From NCBI GenBank assembly GCA_020466095.1, contig CM035807.1, positions 54,730,555-54,794,554 of the forward strand: a stretch of DNA of 64,000 nt, given 5' to 3'. The notes under the pieces were generated by a model. It ran no database searches, was not told the DNA's origin, and saw nothing but the letters and a program-made list of their open reading frames with translations. Numbering within the stretch: the first letter of the stretch is position 1; each line of letters starts with the position of its first letter. Source of the DNA: Chlorops oryzae (Eukaryota > Arthropoda > Insecta > Diptera > Chloropidae). Position numbers and translations under genes: made by a program. Below are positions 30,724 through 41,790 of the stretch, piece by piece.

Positions 30724-31203
30724 TTACATATTTATTAGAATATTTTTCCTTTTCTTAACATTTATAACATCATCAACATAATCATCATCATTATCTTCCT
30801 CAATATCATTGCTTCTTATATTAGGTGGGGCGTAAAAGAGGTTTTCATTGAACAAATGATCATGAACGTTAAAATCTATGAAAAGTGGTTGAGAGTTTGG
30901 AATACCTTCAACAATGTGTAAAGTATAATTTTGCTTAGACCCTCTCCGAATTAGAGAAAAACTTTGATCTTTCAATAGCTCCAAGGTTTCTTCCTTTATA
31001 TCGTTAAACATTGCCGGTAAAAATATTACTCCTTTGATAAGTTCCAATAAAATTCGTTTTCCAAATTTTGTTTGAACTCTCACAGCCCTAACAATAGGAT
31101 GCTGTTCCCCTTCCGCTAGCTGATTAATAGGGATACTTTCCTTTTTATTAAGTCTTTCGAAGTCCTTAATAGCATTCAGAGCTCTCTGACTTTGATCCGT
31201 CAT
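30724..31203 (-). CDS. Polinton OB-fold-like protein (tentative)
   Basis: A 159-codon intact frame convergent with the preceding gene. The segment RAVRVQTKFGKRILLELIKG followed by VIFLPAMF resembles a nucleic-acid-binding OB-fold beta barrel, and the C-terminus is acidic (EEDNDDDYVDD) then basic, as in single-strand DNA-binding proteins. Assignment to an SSB-like role is inference. Confidence 0.55.
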   Translation of the reverse strand: MTDQSQRALNAIKDFERLNKKESIPINQLAEGEQHPIVRAVRVQTKFGKRILLELIKGVIFLPAMFNDIKEETLELLKDQSFSLIRRGSKQNYTLHIVEGIPNSQPLFIDFNVHDHLFNENLFYAPPNIRSNDIEEDNDDDYVDDVINVKKRKNILINM

Positions 31204-31322
31204 ATTTATCTACAAAAATAAAAGGACATTATTAATTTAATTTAAAATAATTTTTTTTTGTCCCCTTACCTTTTTTGTATTTTTGTGCGTCGCAAGGTTT
31301 CTACTATATCAATATCTGTTTG

Positions 31323-32970
31323 ACTTCACTTGTAAGACTGATAGCGCCAATAGAACAAATTTTATTTTTATACCTTCACACTTTTCTTCAAACTTCCACA
31401 CAGTTTCTCACCCACACCATACTCACACATATATGTACTAATTTTTCAAAACATTCAATCCCAAAAATATCCCCCTGATTGAACTGAACTTGAACTTGAA
31501 AAATTTTTGAATAAACATCCAATGAGGCACGCTTCAACTTGTTCTGGCTAAAAAATCATGCCTTATCTTCATCTCAATGACTTCAGTAGCGATAAGTCAA
31601 CTCTAGCTCTAACCCAATGTTTACATATTGAACTATATATGCTCTCCTACCGCACAGTTTCTCACCCACACCATACTCACACATATATGTACTAATTTTT
31701 CAAAATATTCAATGAGGCAAGCTTCAACTTGTTCTGGCTAAAAAATCATGCCTTATCTTCATCTCAATGACTTCAGTAGCGATAAGTCAACTCCAGCTCT
31801 AACCCAATGTTTACATATTGAACTATATATGCTCTCCTACCGCACAGTTTCTCACCCACACCATACTCACACATATATGTACTAATTTTTCAAAACATTC
31901 AATGAGGCACGCTTCAACTTGTTCTGGCTAAAAAATCATACCTTATCTTCATCTCAATGACTTCAGTAGCGATAAGTCAACTCTAGCTCTAACCCAATGT
32001 TTACATATTGAACTATATATGCTCTCCTACCGCACAGTTTCTCACCCACACCATACTCACACATATATGTACTAATTTTTCAAAATATTCAATGAGGCAA
32101 GCTTCAACTTGTTCTGGCTAAAAAATCATGCCTTATCTTCATCTCAATGACTTCAGTAGCGATAAGTCAACTCCAGCTCTAACCCAATGTTTACATATTG
32201 AACTATATATGCTCTCCTACCGCACAGTTTCTCACCCACACCATACTCACACATATATGTACTAATTTTTCAAAACATTCAATGACGCACGCTTCAACTT
32301 GTTCTGGCTAAAAAATCATACCTTATCTTCATCTCAATGACTTCAGTAGCGATAAGTCAACTCCAGCTCTAACCCAATGTTTACATATTGAACTATATAT
32401 GCTCTCCTACCGCACAGTTTCTCACCACCTCACCTCTTCAATGAGGCTCAATGCGAACCTTCTCATATAAACCTCCAAAAATTTCCAAAGACCTATACGT
32501 ATGTCATCTCACACAAACTTCCTAAATTTCCAAAGACCTAAATGTATGTCATCTCATATAAACCTCCAAAAATTTCCAAAGACCTAAACGTATGTCATCT
32601 CATATAAACTTCCTAAATTTCCAAAGACCTAAATGTATGTCATCTCATATAAACCAACCAAAATTTTCTAGATGTGCGACGTCTCATACAAATGAACAAA
32701 TATTTTCTAGATCTTAAATGTGCGACATCTCATACAAAGTAACAAAAATTTTCTAGATCTTAAATGTGCGACGTCTCATACAAAGTAACAAAAATTTTCT
32801 AGATCTCAAATGTGCGACGTCTCATACAAATGAACAAAAATTTTCTAGATCTTAAATGTGCGACATCTCATACAAATGAACAAAAATTTTCTAGATCTTC
32901 AATGTGCGTCTTTTTCCGATTTTCCATACAAAAAAAGTTGCACATCCAGAACGAACATATCCCCCCTACT
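31323..32970 (-). repeat. Right terminal inverted repeat of the Polinton
   Basis: Inverted relative to 17,279-18,214. It contains five 190-bp units (marker GCTCTCCTAC at 31,641, 31,831, 32,021, 32,211 and 32,401), then about four units with CAAAGACCTA and six with AGATCTTAAATGTGCGAC. It ends in CCCCCCTACT. Units alternate between two types (CATTCAATGAGGCACGC and TATTCAATGAGGCAAGC). Confidence 0.95.
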
Positions 32971-33600
32971 CACATCGATAGGGGATGGTACATTTTGTCG
33001 AGCGATGGGAGGCAGTCAAAAAATAATAACAGCTGTTATTTTGCGTGATAAATTGATGAAGATCGTCGACCGTCATGTACACAAATTTTGGGCACTCTCG
33101 CAGTGCATGATCATTTCCACACAGGCGGCAGACGTTCGCCGGCTGCTCGCGACCAAGAAAAATGTTCATAGGTGGTGTCGAAATTTTCACATTAGAGGTG
33201 TGGTGTTGCATGCTTTGGCTTCGTAATAAATCCACCTACACTTCTCTAGAGTATCCGACAGATCTGTAACTTCGTCCGAATTGACAACATCAGAAAGACA
33301 GGCGTAGTCGTAAGCCGTTCGAAACCTTCTCCACACTGATTCGAGGTCCACCATCGCATCCTCTAGCAGAAATTCCGGTGATTGAATCATGAATCATACC
33401 TCCTACTTAATCTTCACGAATCCATGAATGCATTGAAAGCATCGTTGAAATTTCCACTCAAAATCATGTCCATCGAACGATTGAAACCGCGACCGAAAAA
33501 AACCAAAGTAGCAGCGCTGCGATATAGCTGACCAACGTTCTTTCGTCTAATTTGCTTGATCTGGGCAGTCAAATCGTTTAAAAATTGTTCAGGCTTTATT
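32971..33600 (-). pseudogene. gag: BEL/Pao (BEL-1) gag, unit 1 of the duplication
   Basis: Minus-strand frames 33,390-33,187 (VWRRFRTAYDYACLSD) and 33,235-32,966 (CRLCGNDHALRECPKF zinc knuckle) plus an N-terminal frame near 33,570-33,400 (NVGQLYRSAATLVFFG) are pieces of one BEL-type Gag broken by frameshifts. The second frame runs into the Polinton terminus, and its continuation is at 17,278 and below. The first six bases (32,971-32,976) are the right target-site duplication. Confidence 0.8.
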
Positions 33601-34565
33601 TAAATTGGTAAGCTAGTACACCAATCAATTAAGCAAATACGCAAATAAAATAAATAGTCGAAATTGAGTTGTCAATATTTTATTTGTTTCTCGTGTATTG
33701 GATTATTCAAACTCTTCTCAGTGAATAAATCGCTTGCGAGAAAAATCCGCCTAACTTCGCACACCAACTGCGAAGTCAAATCGAAAGATCGAAACAGCGA
33801 CCGAAAAGACAAACGGTAGCAGCGCTGCAATATAGCTGATCAACGTGCTTGTCGTCTTATTTGCTTTATCTCCTCTTTTCTTGCGTGCAAAAAGCCGTTA
33901 GACCGATCAACTGTAGACCACGAGAGCGAGACAGGCACTTTAGTTCGAATGAGAAAAAAACATCCAAGCACTGCACTTCCAATGTCCGTTAGAACTTTGA
34001 AGGGCACTGGAAGTCTCACACCTCGTGCACTGAAATGGGCTCTTAGATGGTCTTTTTCCCCAGAAGCCAGGACTCCTGGACACAGAATCGGCAATTTTTG
34101 TGCCCGTAAGTAATAAATGGTCTTGGGAACCGAATGGGGCAAAGGGAAATCGTATATTGTCATATCAAAGGCACGAATAAATCACGTCCCTGGGATGAAG
34201 CCGGCGTCGGACGGATCGGTTGACGAATTTGCTGCTGCTGTGGTTGCTGATGCTGCTGCCGTTGTTGTTGTCGTGGGTTTTCACTTGAACTTTGTTGTTG
34301 TTAACGAAATAACGGTTCGAGAAGTCGCGGACGTGCCGTTTGATCAACAGTTCGACTTGAATGATGATTTTCTGCCTGACCGGTGTTGCCAGTCACGCCC
34401 GGCGGGCAAAAGGGCGAGCAGCTGTAGTTGGAGTGCTGCCCTCCTTTTTCCCGTTTTTTCGCCGCTGGTGGGATCTAGCTGCGTAGCGAGAGCGGCAAAA
34501 GCGGACAATAACATTAAATATGAAAAGGATTATCCTATTGGCTACAGTGAGGAGTTTTTGTAACA
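33601..34565 (-). other. Unassigned segment between BEL-1 gag and Jockey fragment, unit 1
   Basis: It includes AT-rich sequence (33,600-33,730, possible BEL leader), a minus frame of 107 codons (34,163-33,840) without a known domain, and a trinucleotide-rich stretch (GCTGCTG / GTTGTTG, 34,230-34,310) encoding Asn/Ser runs on the minus strand. The same DNA recurs in unit 2, and from 34,106 on also at 49,017. Confidence 0.5.
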
Positions 34566-35311
34566 TCAGAGGGGTGACAAGATGAAAGCCGGCTGCTTTT
34601 TTTGCGTTAAGCTCGCCAATGATTTCTTGAACATTTTTTTCTGGAATACACGTGTGGTTTCGTTTAAAACTGGGTTTATTTGTGGCAATTGGAAACAGTT
34701 CGTGCGTGGGTTAGGCCTGAAAACCTTTTCCAGATATCTAGCAAATATATTAACTTTTTCTTCTTCCTTTCTTTTAGCAGATGCAACAGCATCTTTAATA
34801 TCACTTTCGCTTCGAAGGATTGCGTTTTCATTAAAATGGGAGCCCATATATTTTTTAAGCTTAAGGCAGTCGGTTTTTCGAGTTATAAGAGTACCAGGTT
34901 TTTCGGTGAACGCGGGCAAGCCCATCATTGTTATTATAAAAGGGGAATGACCGGATGACAGATCGAAGCTGCGTTCAACATGTCCTTTTTGGCTATCAAA
35001 GCTTTTATGCAATGAGGTCGGGTTTTTTTGCAAGTCGGGAGGCCAGTAGGTGGGTTTAGACCTGCTGAAATACATTCAAAATTTTCACGATTTTTTATTA
35101 TAAGGGAATTAAATTGTCGGTCTTTGGGGTTAATCAATTTATAGCCCCAGTGTGGGTGCTTAGCATTATAGTCCCAATCTGCTATAAATTTGTTGCCAAG
35201 AAAGTCCCGGTGGGCAGTATACTGCACTCAAAGCGATAATGCTGTTACCATGTTGAATTGAAAAAAAGGATGCTTGCAAGTAATTTTGGTAGAACTTATC
35301 CATTAAATTGT
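34566..35311 (-). pseudogene. Jockey-like non-LTR endonuclease fragment (Jockey-B), unit 1
   Basis: The minus frame 35,227-34,934 has an apurinic-endonuclease-type segment (ADWDYNAKHPHWG). The frame 35,075-34,566 continues with KPTYWPPDL, catalytic-type DLSSGHSP and a linker leading to the RT (FARYLEKVFRPNPRT). The two frames are separated by a frameshift and the fragment ends before the RT. It is interrupted on its 5' side by the A-rich tail of another Jockey copy. Confidence 0.8.
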
Positions 35312-35372
35312 GTTTTTTTTTAAGTTTTATTTTATTTATTTATTTATTTATTTCTTTATTTATTTATTTATT
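35312..35372 (-). repeat. A-rich (TAAA)n tail of Jockey-A, unit 1
   Basis: TTTATT repeats on the plus strand equal a (AAATA)n tail on the minus strand, lying directly 3' of the Jockey-A reading frame. This is the expected 3' end of a non-LTR insertion into Jockey-B. Confidence 0.7.
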
Positions 35373-35575
35373 AGCTACAAGGCTAGGCAAGCTTATCAGA
35401 TGTATATCCCTAATATATACAACGATATAAACAATATATAAATGTATTCAAGTACAAAATTTAGGGTTGAGATATATAGTTAATTTGTTTTTTTAGCTGA
35501 GAGACAGAAACAGAATTAAAAATCATACGGACCAATTTATTGTAATAGTTACAGATAGTTCTTCATGGTTACAAC

Positions 35576-35905
35576 TCAGCGTAATTTGTCTAAAGGGCAC
35601 ATTCGGGCGAAGACGATCCAGCAAAACTGGTGAAGCAACATCGCCGGACAATAGTTTGTGAACAACACATTGAAAATTGTTCTTCGACTTTTTGGCGTAG
35701 GTAGATGAATAAACTTTAAGCGGCTTTCATGAAATGGCAGATTTGAGAAGTCCCAGCGAAAACTCCGGAGTAAAAGTAGCAAGAAATGTTTTTGAACAGA
35801 CTCGATTGCATGACAGTGCATATTGTATTATGAATTCCAGATAGGTGATACACACTCAAGCGTAGGGCGAATTAAAGATGTATTAAGACTTTTTTTCGCG
35901 TATAA
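35576..35905 (-). pseudogene. Jockey-A reverse transcriptase C-terminus, unit 1
   Basis: The minus frame begins just inside the LTR boundary with a thumb/C-terminal segment (LIRPTLE, then IESVQKHFLLLLLRSFRW) and ends FARMCPLDKLR. This is the end of ORF2 of a Jockey-like element, interrupted by one stop. The upstream RT part is found only after the third LTR copy (51,810-52,331), which shows the LTR element inserted into this Jockey. Confidence 0.8.
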
Positions 35906-35908
35906 ATC

Positions 35909-36950
35909 TGTTGTGAGTCCAAAAGCGTCACGTCACACTCTCACGTAACGCTACCAGCACTAGCATCAACGTCACAATATCAGCACTAAGCCCAAAAGAA
36001 GTGCAATAAAATAATGTAGAACAAACGAATGCAGCAACACCACTTCAACTCGAAACCTAACACCTTGGACAACAACAGCACAAGCGAGCGAAAAATCGAA
36101 CGCCATAAAAAAAACAACAACGGTCAGCGCTCGAAGTCAAAGAAAGCAGACACAATAAAAAGATACTGTAACCAGAGAAGGCAACAACAACAACACGGGC
36201 TAGCAACGACAAACAGACCGTCGATGGCAATGTCAACTGACAATCGATCGTTCAAGGCCAACGATCGAAAGGGAAAGTAGGCAGACGAAAGGCGAAAGAA
36301 CACGAGCCGCCAAGTCAGCATGTGGACCACACACAAACAAGGGACGTTTGCGGCATGGGTTTTTACGTTCTTATTGCATTTCATTCTTTACGTATTTTGT
36401 GTTTGCATTTGGCTTGCCCTAAATTGTATGTATGTCAAATGGCTTTGGGTTGATTTGCGTATGCAGCTCATTGTCAATATACATATGCTACACCTAAACA
36501 AGAATGACACGACGAATAAATAGAATACAACGGCACTTATGCAATCGCCGAAAACGCCGAAATGCATAACAGACGGTGACCAAGGGACGCTTGCGGGGAG
36601 GATAGCTGAAGAGGAAAACTAAGACGCTAGCAACTATCGATATTGCTAACGGAGCAATATTGGACTATAAAAGCGAAGTTCGATCTACGAAGAAAGGAAT
36701 TGCACTCCGAGTACGAACAAGTGAACAAGATCTCAACTTTGGCGCACCTACTTACGAGCCAGGATGACAAAGTGTGCATCTCAGTGTTAGCTAGGGAATG
36801 AGGGCAGTAAAGTAAGCTAGAGTAGAACCTTTGAAAAGGCTTTAATAAATGAACAATTATTGTAACGGAGTAAAAGAGTGTTTTATTTGGCAAAATACGA
36901 AATCATCGTTGGCACTTTACAAGAGGTCCTTCTCCCCAGCGCGCACAAAA
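35909..36950 (+). repeat. LTR of gypsy-2, unit 1 (1,042 bp)
   Basis: It starts TGTTGTGAGTCC and ends GCGCACAAAA, followed by TTTA and a primer-binding site TGGCGTAGCCGG (36,954). It has a TATA box in GGACTATAAAAGCG (about 36,663) and AATAAA near 36,844. Identical boundaries are seen at 42,124-43,165 and, as a solo LTR with end CGCACAACA, at 50,770-51,809. Confidence 0.85.
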
Positions 36951-37910
36951 TTTATGGCGTAGCCGGTATTCGACTAAGGATAGTCGGGAGGATACTACGA
37001 TCCTGAAGTATAAAATTAATAAAGATAAAAAGAAAAGTGCAAACGAAGTTTTGGCAACTAAAGCAAGCAACGTAGCAAATATTGTCTCTATTTTCAAAAA
37101 AATTATCTTCCGAAATTTTTATTTGGAGAAAATATATTTTTTATGTGTTGGTTTTTCGCCGTAGCCACTTTATAGCCGGGGCTTTAAAGAACGGCAAAAT
37201 AACCAACCTTATTGAGTTCCTTTTTTGCGTTCGACTGCGCTAACCGGCAGCGCTGCCTGGGAGCACTGCGCGCTGCCCTCTTCACTGTAAAAAAGTCTCT
37301 TCGCGTTAAAAACTCGCCCACGCGCCGTCAAAAACGTTAAAATTAAAAGAAAACATCCAAACTTAAAAAGTTAATAAAAATCAAAAGGTGAATTGAAATA
37401 ATTAAAACTCCAAAAAGAAAGCATGAAATTTGAGTTAAGATCAAAAACAAAACCAAAATATTAATTGAATTAATAAACAAAATAAAAAAACTTTAATGTT
37501 TTCTTAAACATCAAAACTAAACCCGAATTATCGTCGCGCAAACCGACATATAAATCGACGTACCCGGCATCCCCCAGGGTCAGCAGCGGAGTACCAGGTT
37601 CGTCCTCTTTAGTCTGAAATCAGACACCATGGTATTACACTATAGCAAATATTTGCTTAAAAAATTATTTGTCAGACCTATAGAAAATAATATTTTCTCG
37701 TGTTGTAGCAAATACATTTGCTATACTATTACACGAATGAAATAATTTTTAGAAAACAGATTCTGTGGCAAATAATTTTTACTTATATTTTCTTTTCCAT
37801 ATCTGTCATTTCAATTTGAAATTCATTTGCTCGAATATTTTAATTCAATAACAGCAAAAATGAATGAGGGCCAAAGTTCTTTTTAATGCCTAAATATCTG
37901 TAGCTGTCAA
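36951..37910 (+). other. Primer-binding site and leader of gypsy-2, unit 1 (truncated)
   Basis: The leader begins with the tRNA primer site at 36,954-36,965 and continues as AT-rich non-coding DNA to the duplication junction at 37,910. It never reaches gag, so unit 1 carries only the 5' end of the element. The last 43 bases are the start of the palindrome arm that is complete in unit 2. Confidence 0.75.
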
Positions 37911-37912
37911 TG

Positions 37913-39180
37913 ACTTCACTTGTAAGACTGATAGCGCCAATAGAACAAATTTTATTTTTATACCTTCACACTTTTCTTCAAACTTCCACACAGTTTCTCA
38001 CCCACACCATACTCACACATATATGTACTAATTTTTCAAAACATTCAATCCCCAAAATATCCTCCTGATTGAACTGAACTTGAACTTGAAAAATTTTTGA
38101 ATAAACATCCAATGAGGCACGCTTCAACTTGTTCTGGCTAAAAAATCATGCCTTATCTTCATCTCAATGACTTCAGTAGCGATAAGTCAACTCCAGCTCT
38201 AACCCAATGTTTACATATTGAACTATATATGCTCTCCTACCGCACAGTTTCTCACCCACACCATACTCACACATATATGTACTAATTTTTCAAAATATTC
38301 AATGAGGCAAGCTTCAACTTGTTCTGGCTAAAAAATCATGCCTTATCTTCATCTCAATGACTTCAGTAGCGATAAGTCAACTCCAGCTCTAACCCAATGT
38401 TTACATATTGAACTATATATGCTCTCCTACCGCACAGTTTCTCACCCACACCATACTCACACATATATGTACTAATTTTTCAAAACATTCAATGAGGCAC
38501 GCTTCAACTTGTTCTGGCTAAAAAATCATACCTTATCTTCATCTCAATGACTTCAGTAGCGATAAGTCAACTCCAGCTCTAACCCAATGTTTACATATTG
38601 AACTATATATGCTCTCCTACCGCACAGTTTCTCACCACCTCACCTCTTCAATGAGGCTCAATGCGAACCTTCTCATATAAACCTCCAAAAATTTCCAAAG
38701 ACCTATACGTATGTCATCTCACACAAACTTCCTAAATTTCCAAAGACCTAAATGTATGTCATCTCATATAAACCTCCAAAAATTTCCAAAGACCTAAACG
38801 TATGTCATCTCATATAAACTTCCTAAATTTCCAAAGACCTAAATGTATGTCATCTCATATAAACCAACCAAAATTTTCTAGATGTGCGACGTCTCATACA
38901 AATGAACAAAAATTTTCTAGATCTTAAATGTGCGACATCTCATACAAAGTAACAAAAATTTTCTAGATCTTAAATGTGCGACGTCTCATACAAAGTAACA
39001 AAAATTTTCTAGATCTCAAATGTGCGACGTCTCATACAAATGAACAAAAATTTTCTAGATCTTAAATGTGCGACATCTCATACAAATGAACAAAAATTTT
39101 TTAGATCTTCAATGTGCGTCTTTTTCCGATTTTCCATACAAAAAAAGTTGCACATCCAGAACGAACATATCCCCCCTACT
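37913..39180 (-). repeat. Duplicated right Polinton TIR (unit 2)
   Basis: It begins exactly at the inner TIR boundary and ends CCCCCCTACT followed by CACATC. It carries three 190-bp units (GCTCTCCTAC at 38,231, 38,421 and 38,611), alternating the two unit types. No Polinton genes accompany it. Confidence 0.93.
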
Positions 39181-39810
39181 CACATCGATAGGGGATGGTA
39201 CATTTTGTCGAGCGATGGGAGGCAGTCAAAAAATAATAACAGCTGTTATTTTGCGTGATAAATTGATGAAGATCGTCGACCGTCATGTACACAAATTTTG
39301 GGCACTCTCGCAGTGCATGATCATTTCCACACAGGCGGCAGACGTTCGCCGGCTGCTCGCGACCAAGAAAAATGTTCATAGGTGGTGACGAAATTTTCAC
39401 ATTAGAGGTGTGGTGTTGCATGCTTTGGCTTCGTAATAAATCCACCTACACTTCTCTAGAGTATCCGACAGATCTGTAACTTCGTCCGAATTGACAACAT
39501 CAGAAAGACAGGCGTAGTCGTAAGCCGTTCGAAACCTTCTCCACACTGATTCGAGGTCCACCATCGCATCCTCTAGCAGAAATTCCGGTGATTGAATCAT
39601 GAATCATACCTCCTACTTAATCTGCACGAATCCATGAATGCATTGAAAGCATCGTTGAAATTTCCACTCAAAATCATGTCCATCGAACGATTGAAACCGC
39701 GACCGAAAAAAACCAAAGTAGCAGCGCTGCGATATAGCTGACCAACGTCCTTTCGTCTAATTTGCTTGATCTGGGCAGTCAAATCGTTTAAAAATTGTTC
39801 AGGCTTTATT
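39181..39810 (-). pseudogene. gag: BEL/Pao (BEL-1) gag, unit 2
   Basis: Same content as 32,971-33,600, with the N-terminal frame 39,782-39,597 here open as MTAQIKQIRRKDVGQL... and the zinc-knuckle frame at 39,445-39,176. Frameshifts separate the parts. Confidence 0.8.
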
Positions 39811-40775
39811 TAAATTGGTAAGCTAGTACACCAATCAATTAAGCAAATACGCAAATAAAATAAATAGTCGAAATTGAGTTGTCAATATTTTATTTGTTTC
39901 TCGTGTATTGGATTATTCAAACTCTTCTCAGTGAATAAATCGCTTGCGAGAAAAATCCGCCTAACTTCGCACACCAACTGCGAAGTCAAATCGAAAGATC
40001 GAAACAGTGACCGAAAAGACAAACGGTAGCAGCGCTGCAATATAGCTGATCAACGTGCTTGTCGTCTTATTTGCTTTATCTCCTCTTTTCTTGCGTGCAA
40101 AAAGCCGTTAGACCGATCAACTGTAGACCACGAGAGCGAGACAGGCACTTTAGTTCGAATGAGAAAAAAACATCCAAGCACTGCACTTCCAATGTCCGTT
40201 AGAACTTTGAAGGGCACTGGAAGTCTCACACCTCGTGCACTGAAATGGGCTCTTAGATGGTCTTTTTCCCCAGAAGCCAGGACTCCTGGACACAGAATCG
40301 GCAATTTTTGTGCCCGTTAGTAATAAATGGTCTTGGGAACCGAATGGGGCAAAGGGAAATCGTATATTGTCATATCAAAGGCACGAATAAATCACGTCCC
40401 TGGGATGAAGCCGGCGTCGGACGGATCGGTTGACGAATTTGCTGCTGCTGTGGTTGCTGATGCTGCTGCCGTTGTTGTTGTCGTGGGTTTTCACTTGAAC
40501 TTTGTTGTTGTTAACGAAATAACGGTTCGAGAAGTCGCGGACGTGCCGTTTGATCAACAGTTCGATTTGAATGATGATTTTCTGCCTGACCGGTGTTGCC
40601 AGTCACGCCCGGCGGGCAAAAGGGCGAGCAGCTGTAGTTGGAGTGCTGCCCTCCTTTTTCCCGTTTTTTCGCCGCTGGTGGGATCTAGCTGCGTACCGAG
40701 AGCGGCAAAAGCGGACAATAACATTAAATATGAAAAGGATTATCCTATTGGCTACAGTGAGGAGTTTTTGTAACA
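39811..40775 (-). other. Unassigned segment, unit 2
   Basis: A copy of 33,601-34,565, with a few substitutions. It includes the trinucleotide-rich stretch encoding Asn/Ser runs on the minus strand. Confidence 0.5.
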
Positions 40776-41525
40776 TCAGAGGGGTGACAAGATGAAAGCC
40801 GGCTGCTTTTTTTGCGTTAAGCTCGCCAATGATTTCTTAAACATTTTTTTGCTGGAATACACGTGTGGTTTCGTTTAAAACTGGGTTTATTTGAGGCAAT
40901 TGGAAACAGTTCGTGCGTGGGTTAGGCCTGAAAACCTTTTCCAGATATCTAGCAAATATATTAACTTTTTCTTCTTCCTTTCTTTTAGCAGATGCAACAG
41001 CATCTTTAATATCACTTTCGCTTCGAAGCATTGCGTTTTATTAAAATGGGAGCCCATATACATATTTTTTAAGATTAAGGCAGTCGGTTTTTCGAGTTAT
41101 AAGTCTACCAGGTTTTTCGGTGAACGCGGGCAAGCCCATCATTGTTATTATAAAAGGGGAATGACCGGATGACAGATCGAAGCTGCGTTCAACATGTCCT
41201 TTTTGGCTATCAAAGCTTTTATGCAATGAGGTCGGGTTTTTTTGCAAGTCGGGAGGCCAGTAGGTGGGTTTAGACCTGTTGAAATACATTCAAAATTTTC
41301 ACGATTTTTTATTATAAGGGAATAAAATTGTCGGTCTTTGGGGTTAATCAATTTATAGCCCCAGTGTGGGTGCTTAGCATTATAGTCCCAATCTGCTATA
41401 AATTTGTTGCCAAGAAAGTCCCGGTGGGCAGTATACTGCACTCAAAGCGATAATGCTGTTACCATGTTGAATTGAAAAAAAGGATGCTTGCAAGTAATTT
41501 TGGTAGAACTTATCCATTAAATTGT
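40776..41525 (-). pseudogene. Jockey-B endonuclease fragment, unit 2
   Basis: A copy of 34,566-35,311. It differs from unit 1 by a cluster of substitutions and small indels (for example an extra CATA near 41,060) that are shared with the third copy at 49.5-50.1 kb. Confidence 0.8.
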
Positions 41526-41790
41526 GTTTTTTTTTTTAATTTTATTTTATTTATTTATTTATTTATTTCTTTATTTATTTGTTTATTAGCTACAAGGCTA
41601 GGCAAGCTTATCAGATGTATATCCCTAATATATACAACGATATAAACAATATATAAATGTATTCAAGTACAAAATTTAGGGTTGAGATATATAGTTAATT
41701 TGTTTTTTTAGCTGAGAGACAGAAACAGAATTAAAAATCATACGGACCAATTTATTGTAATAGTTACAGATAGTTCTTCATGGTTACAAC

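Larger units (their letters stand above)
17279..32970 (+). mobile_element. Maverick/Polinton, 15,692 bp, nearly complete but decayed
   Basis: Termini AGTAGGGGGG...CCCCCCTACT with a perfect 6-bp target duplication enclose long TIRs made of subrepeats. Inside are protein-primed PolB, adenain-like protease, a PLA2/pX-like protein, packaging ATPase, an IAP-like BIR protein, a DUF8207-type protein, integrase with chromodomain, minor and major capsid proteins and several small conserved ORFs. The gene set is the virion-forming set of Polintons (adintovirus-like). At least five in-frame TAA codons and four frameshifts interrupt polB, protease, PLA2, BIR, DUF8207 and major capsid genes. ATPase, integrase and minor capsid are intact. 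Confidence 0.97.
31321..37910. repeat. Tandem duplication, unit 1 (6,590 bp)
   Basis: It comprises the right Polinton TIR, target duplication, BEL-1 gag, Jockey fragments, an LTR and retroelement leader. Unit 2 (37,911-44,125) repeats all of it with only scattered substitutions and small indels. The main length difference is two 190-bp TIR units (380 bp). The junction bases are ...GTCAA/TGACTTCAC..., sharing TGA with both parental edges. Confidence 0.95.

Noticed and set aside
32812..33226. Plus-strand frames with repeated 'MNKNFLDLKCATSH'-like peptide
   Set aside because: They translate the short TIR subrepeats and continue into BEL-1 gag on the wrong strand; the periodic peptide is only the DNA repeat. 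The same applies at 39,022-39,388.
34117..34563. Plus-strand Ala/Val-rich frame of 148 codons, present in all three copies
   Set aside because: It translates a trinucleotide-rich stretch; conservation between copies follows from recent duplication, not selection. No domain recognised.
36029..36523. Short frames inside the gypsy-2 LTR
   Set aside because: They lie wholly within a defined LTR with promoter and polyadenylation signal and have no motif.
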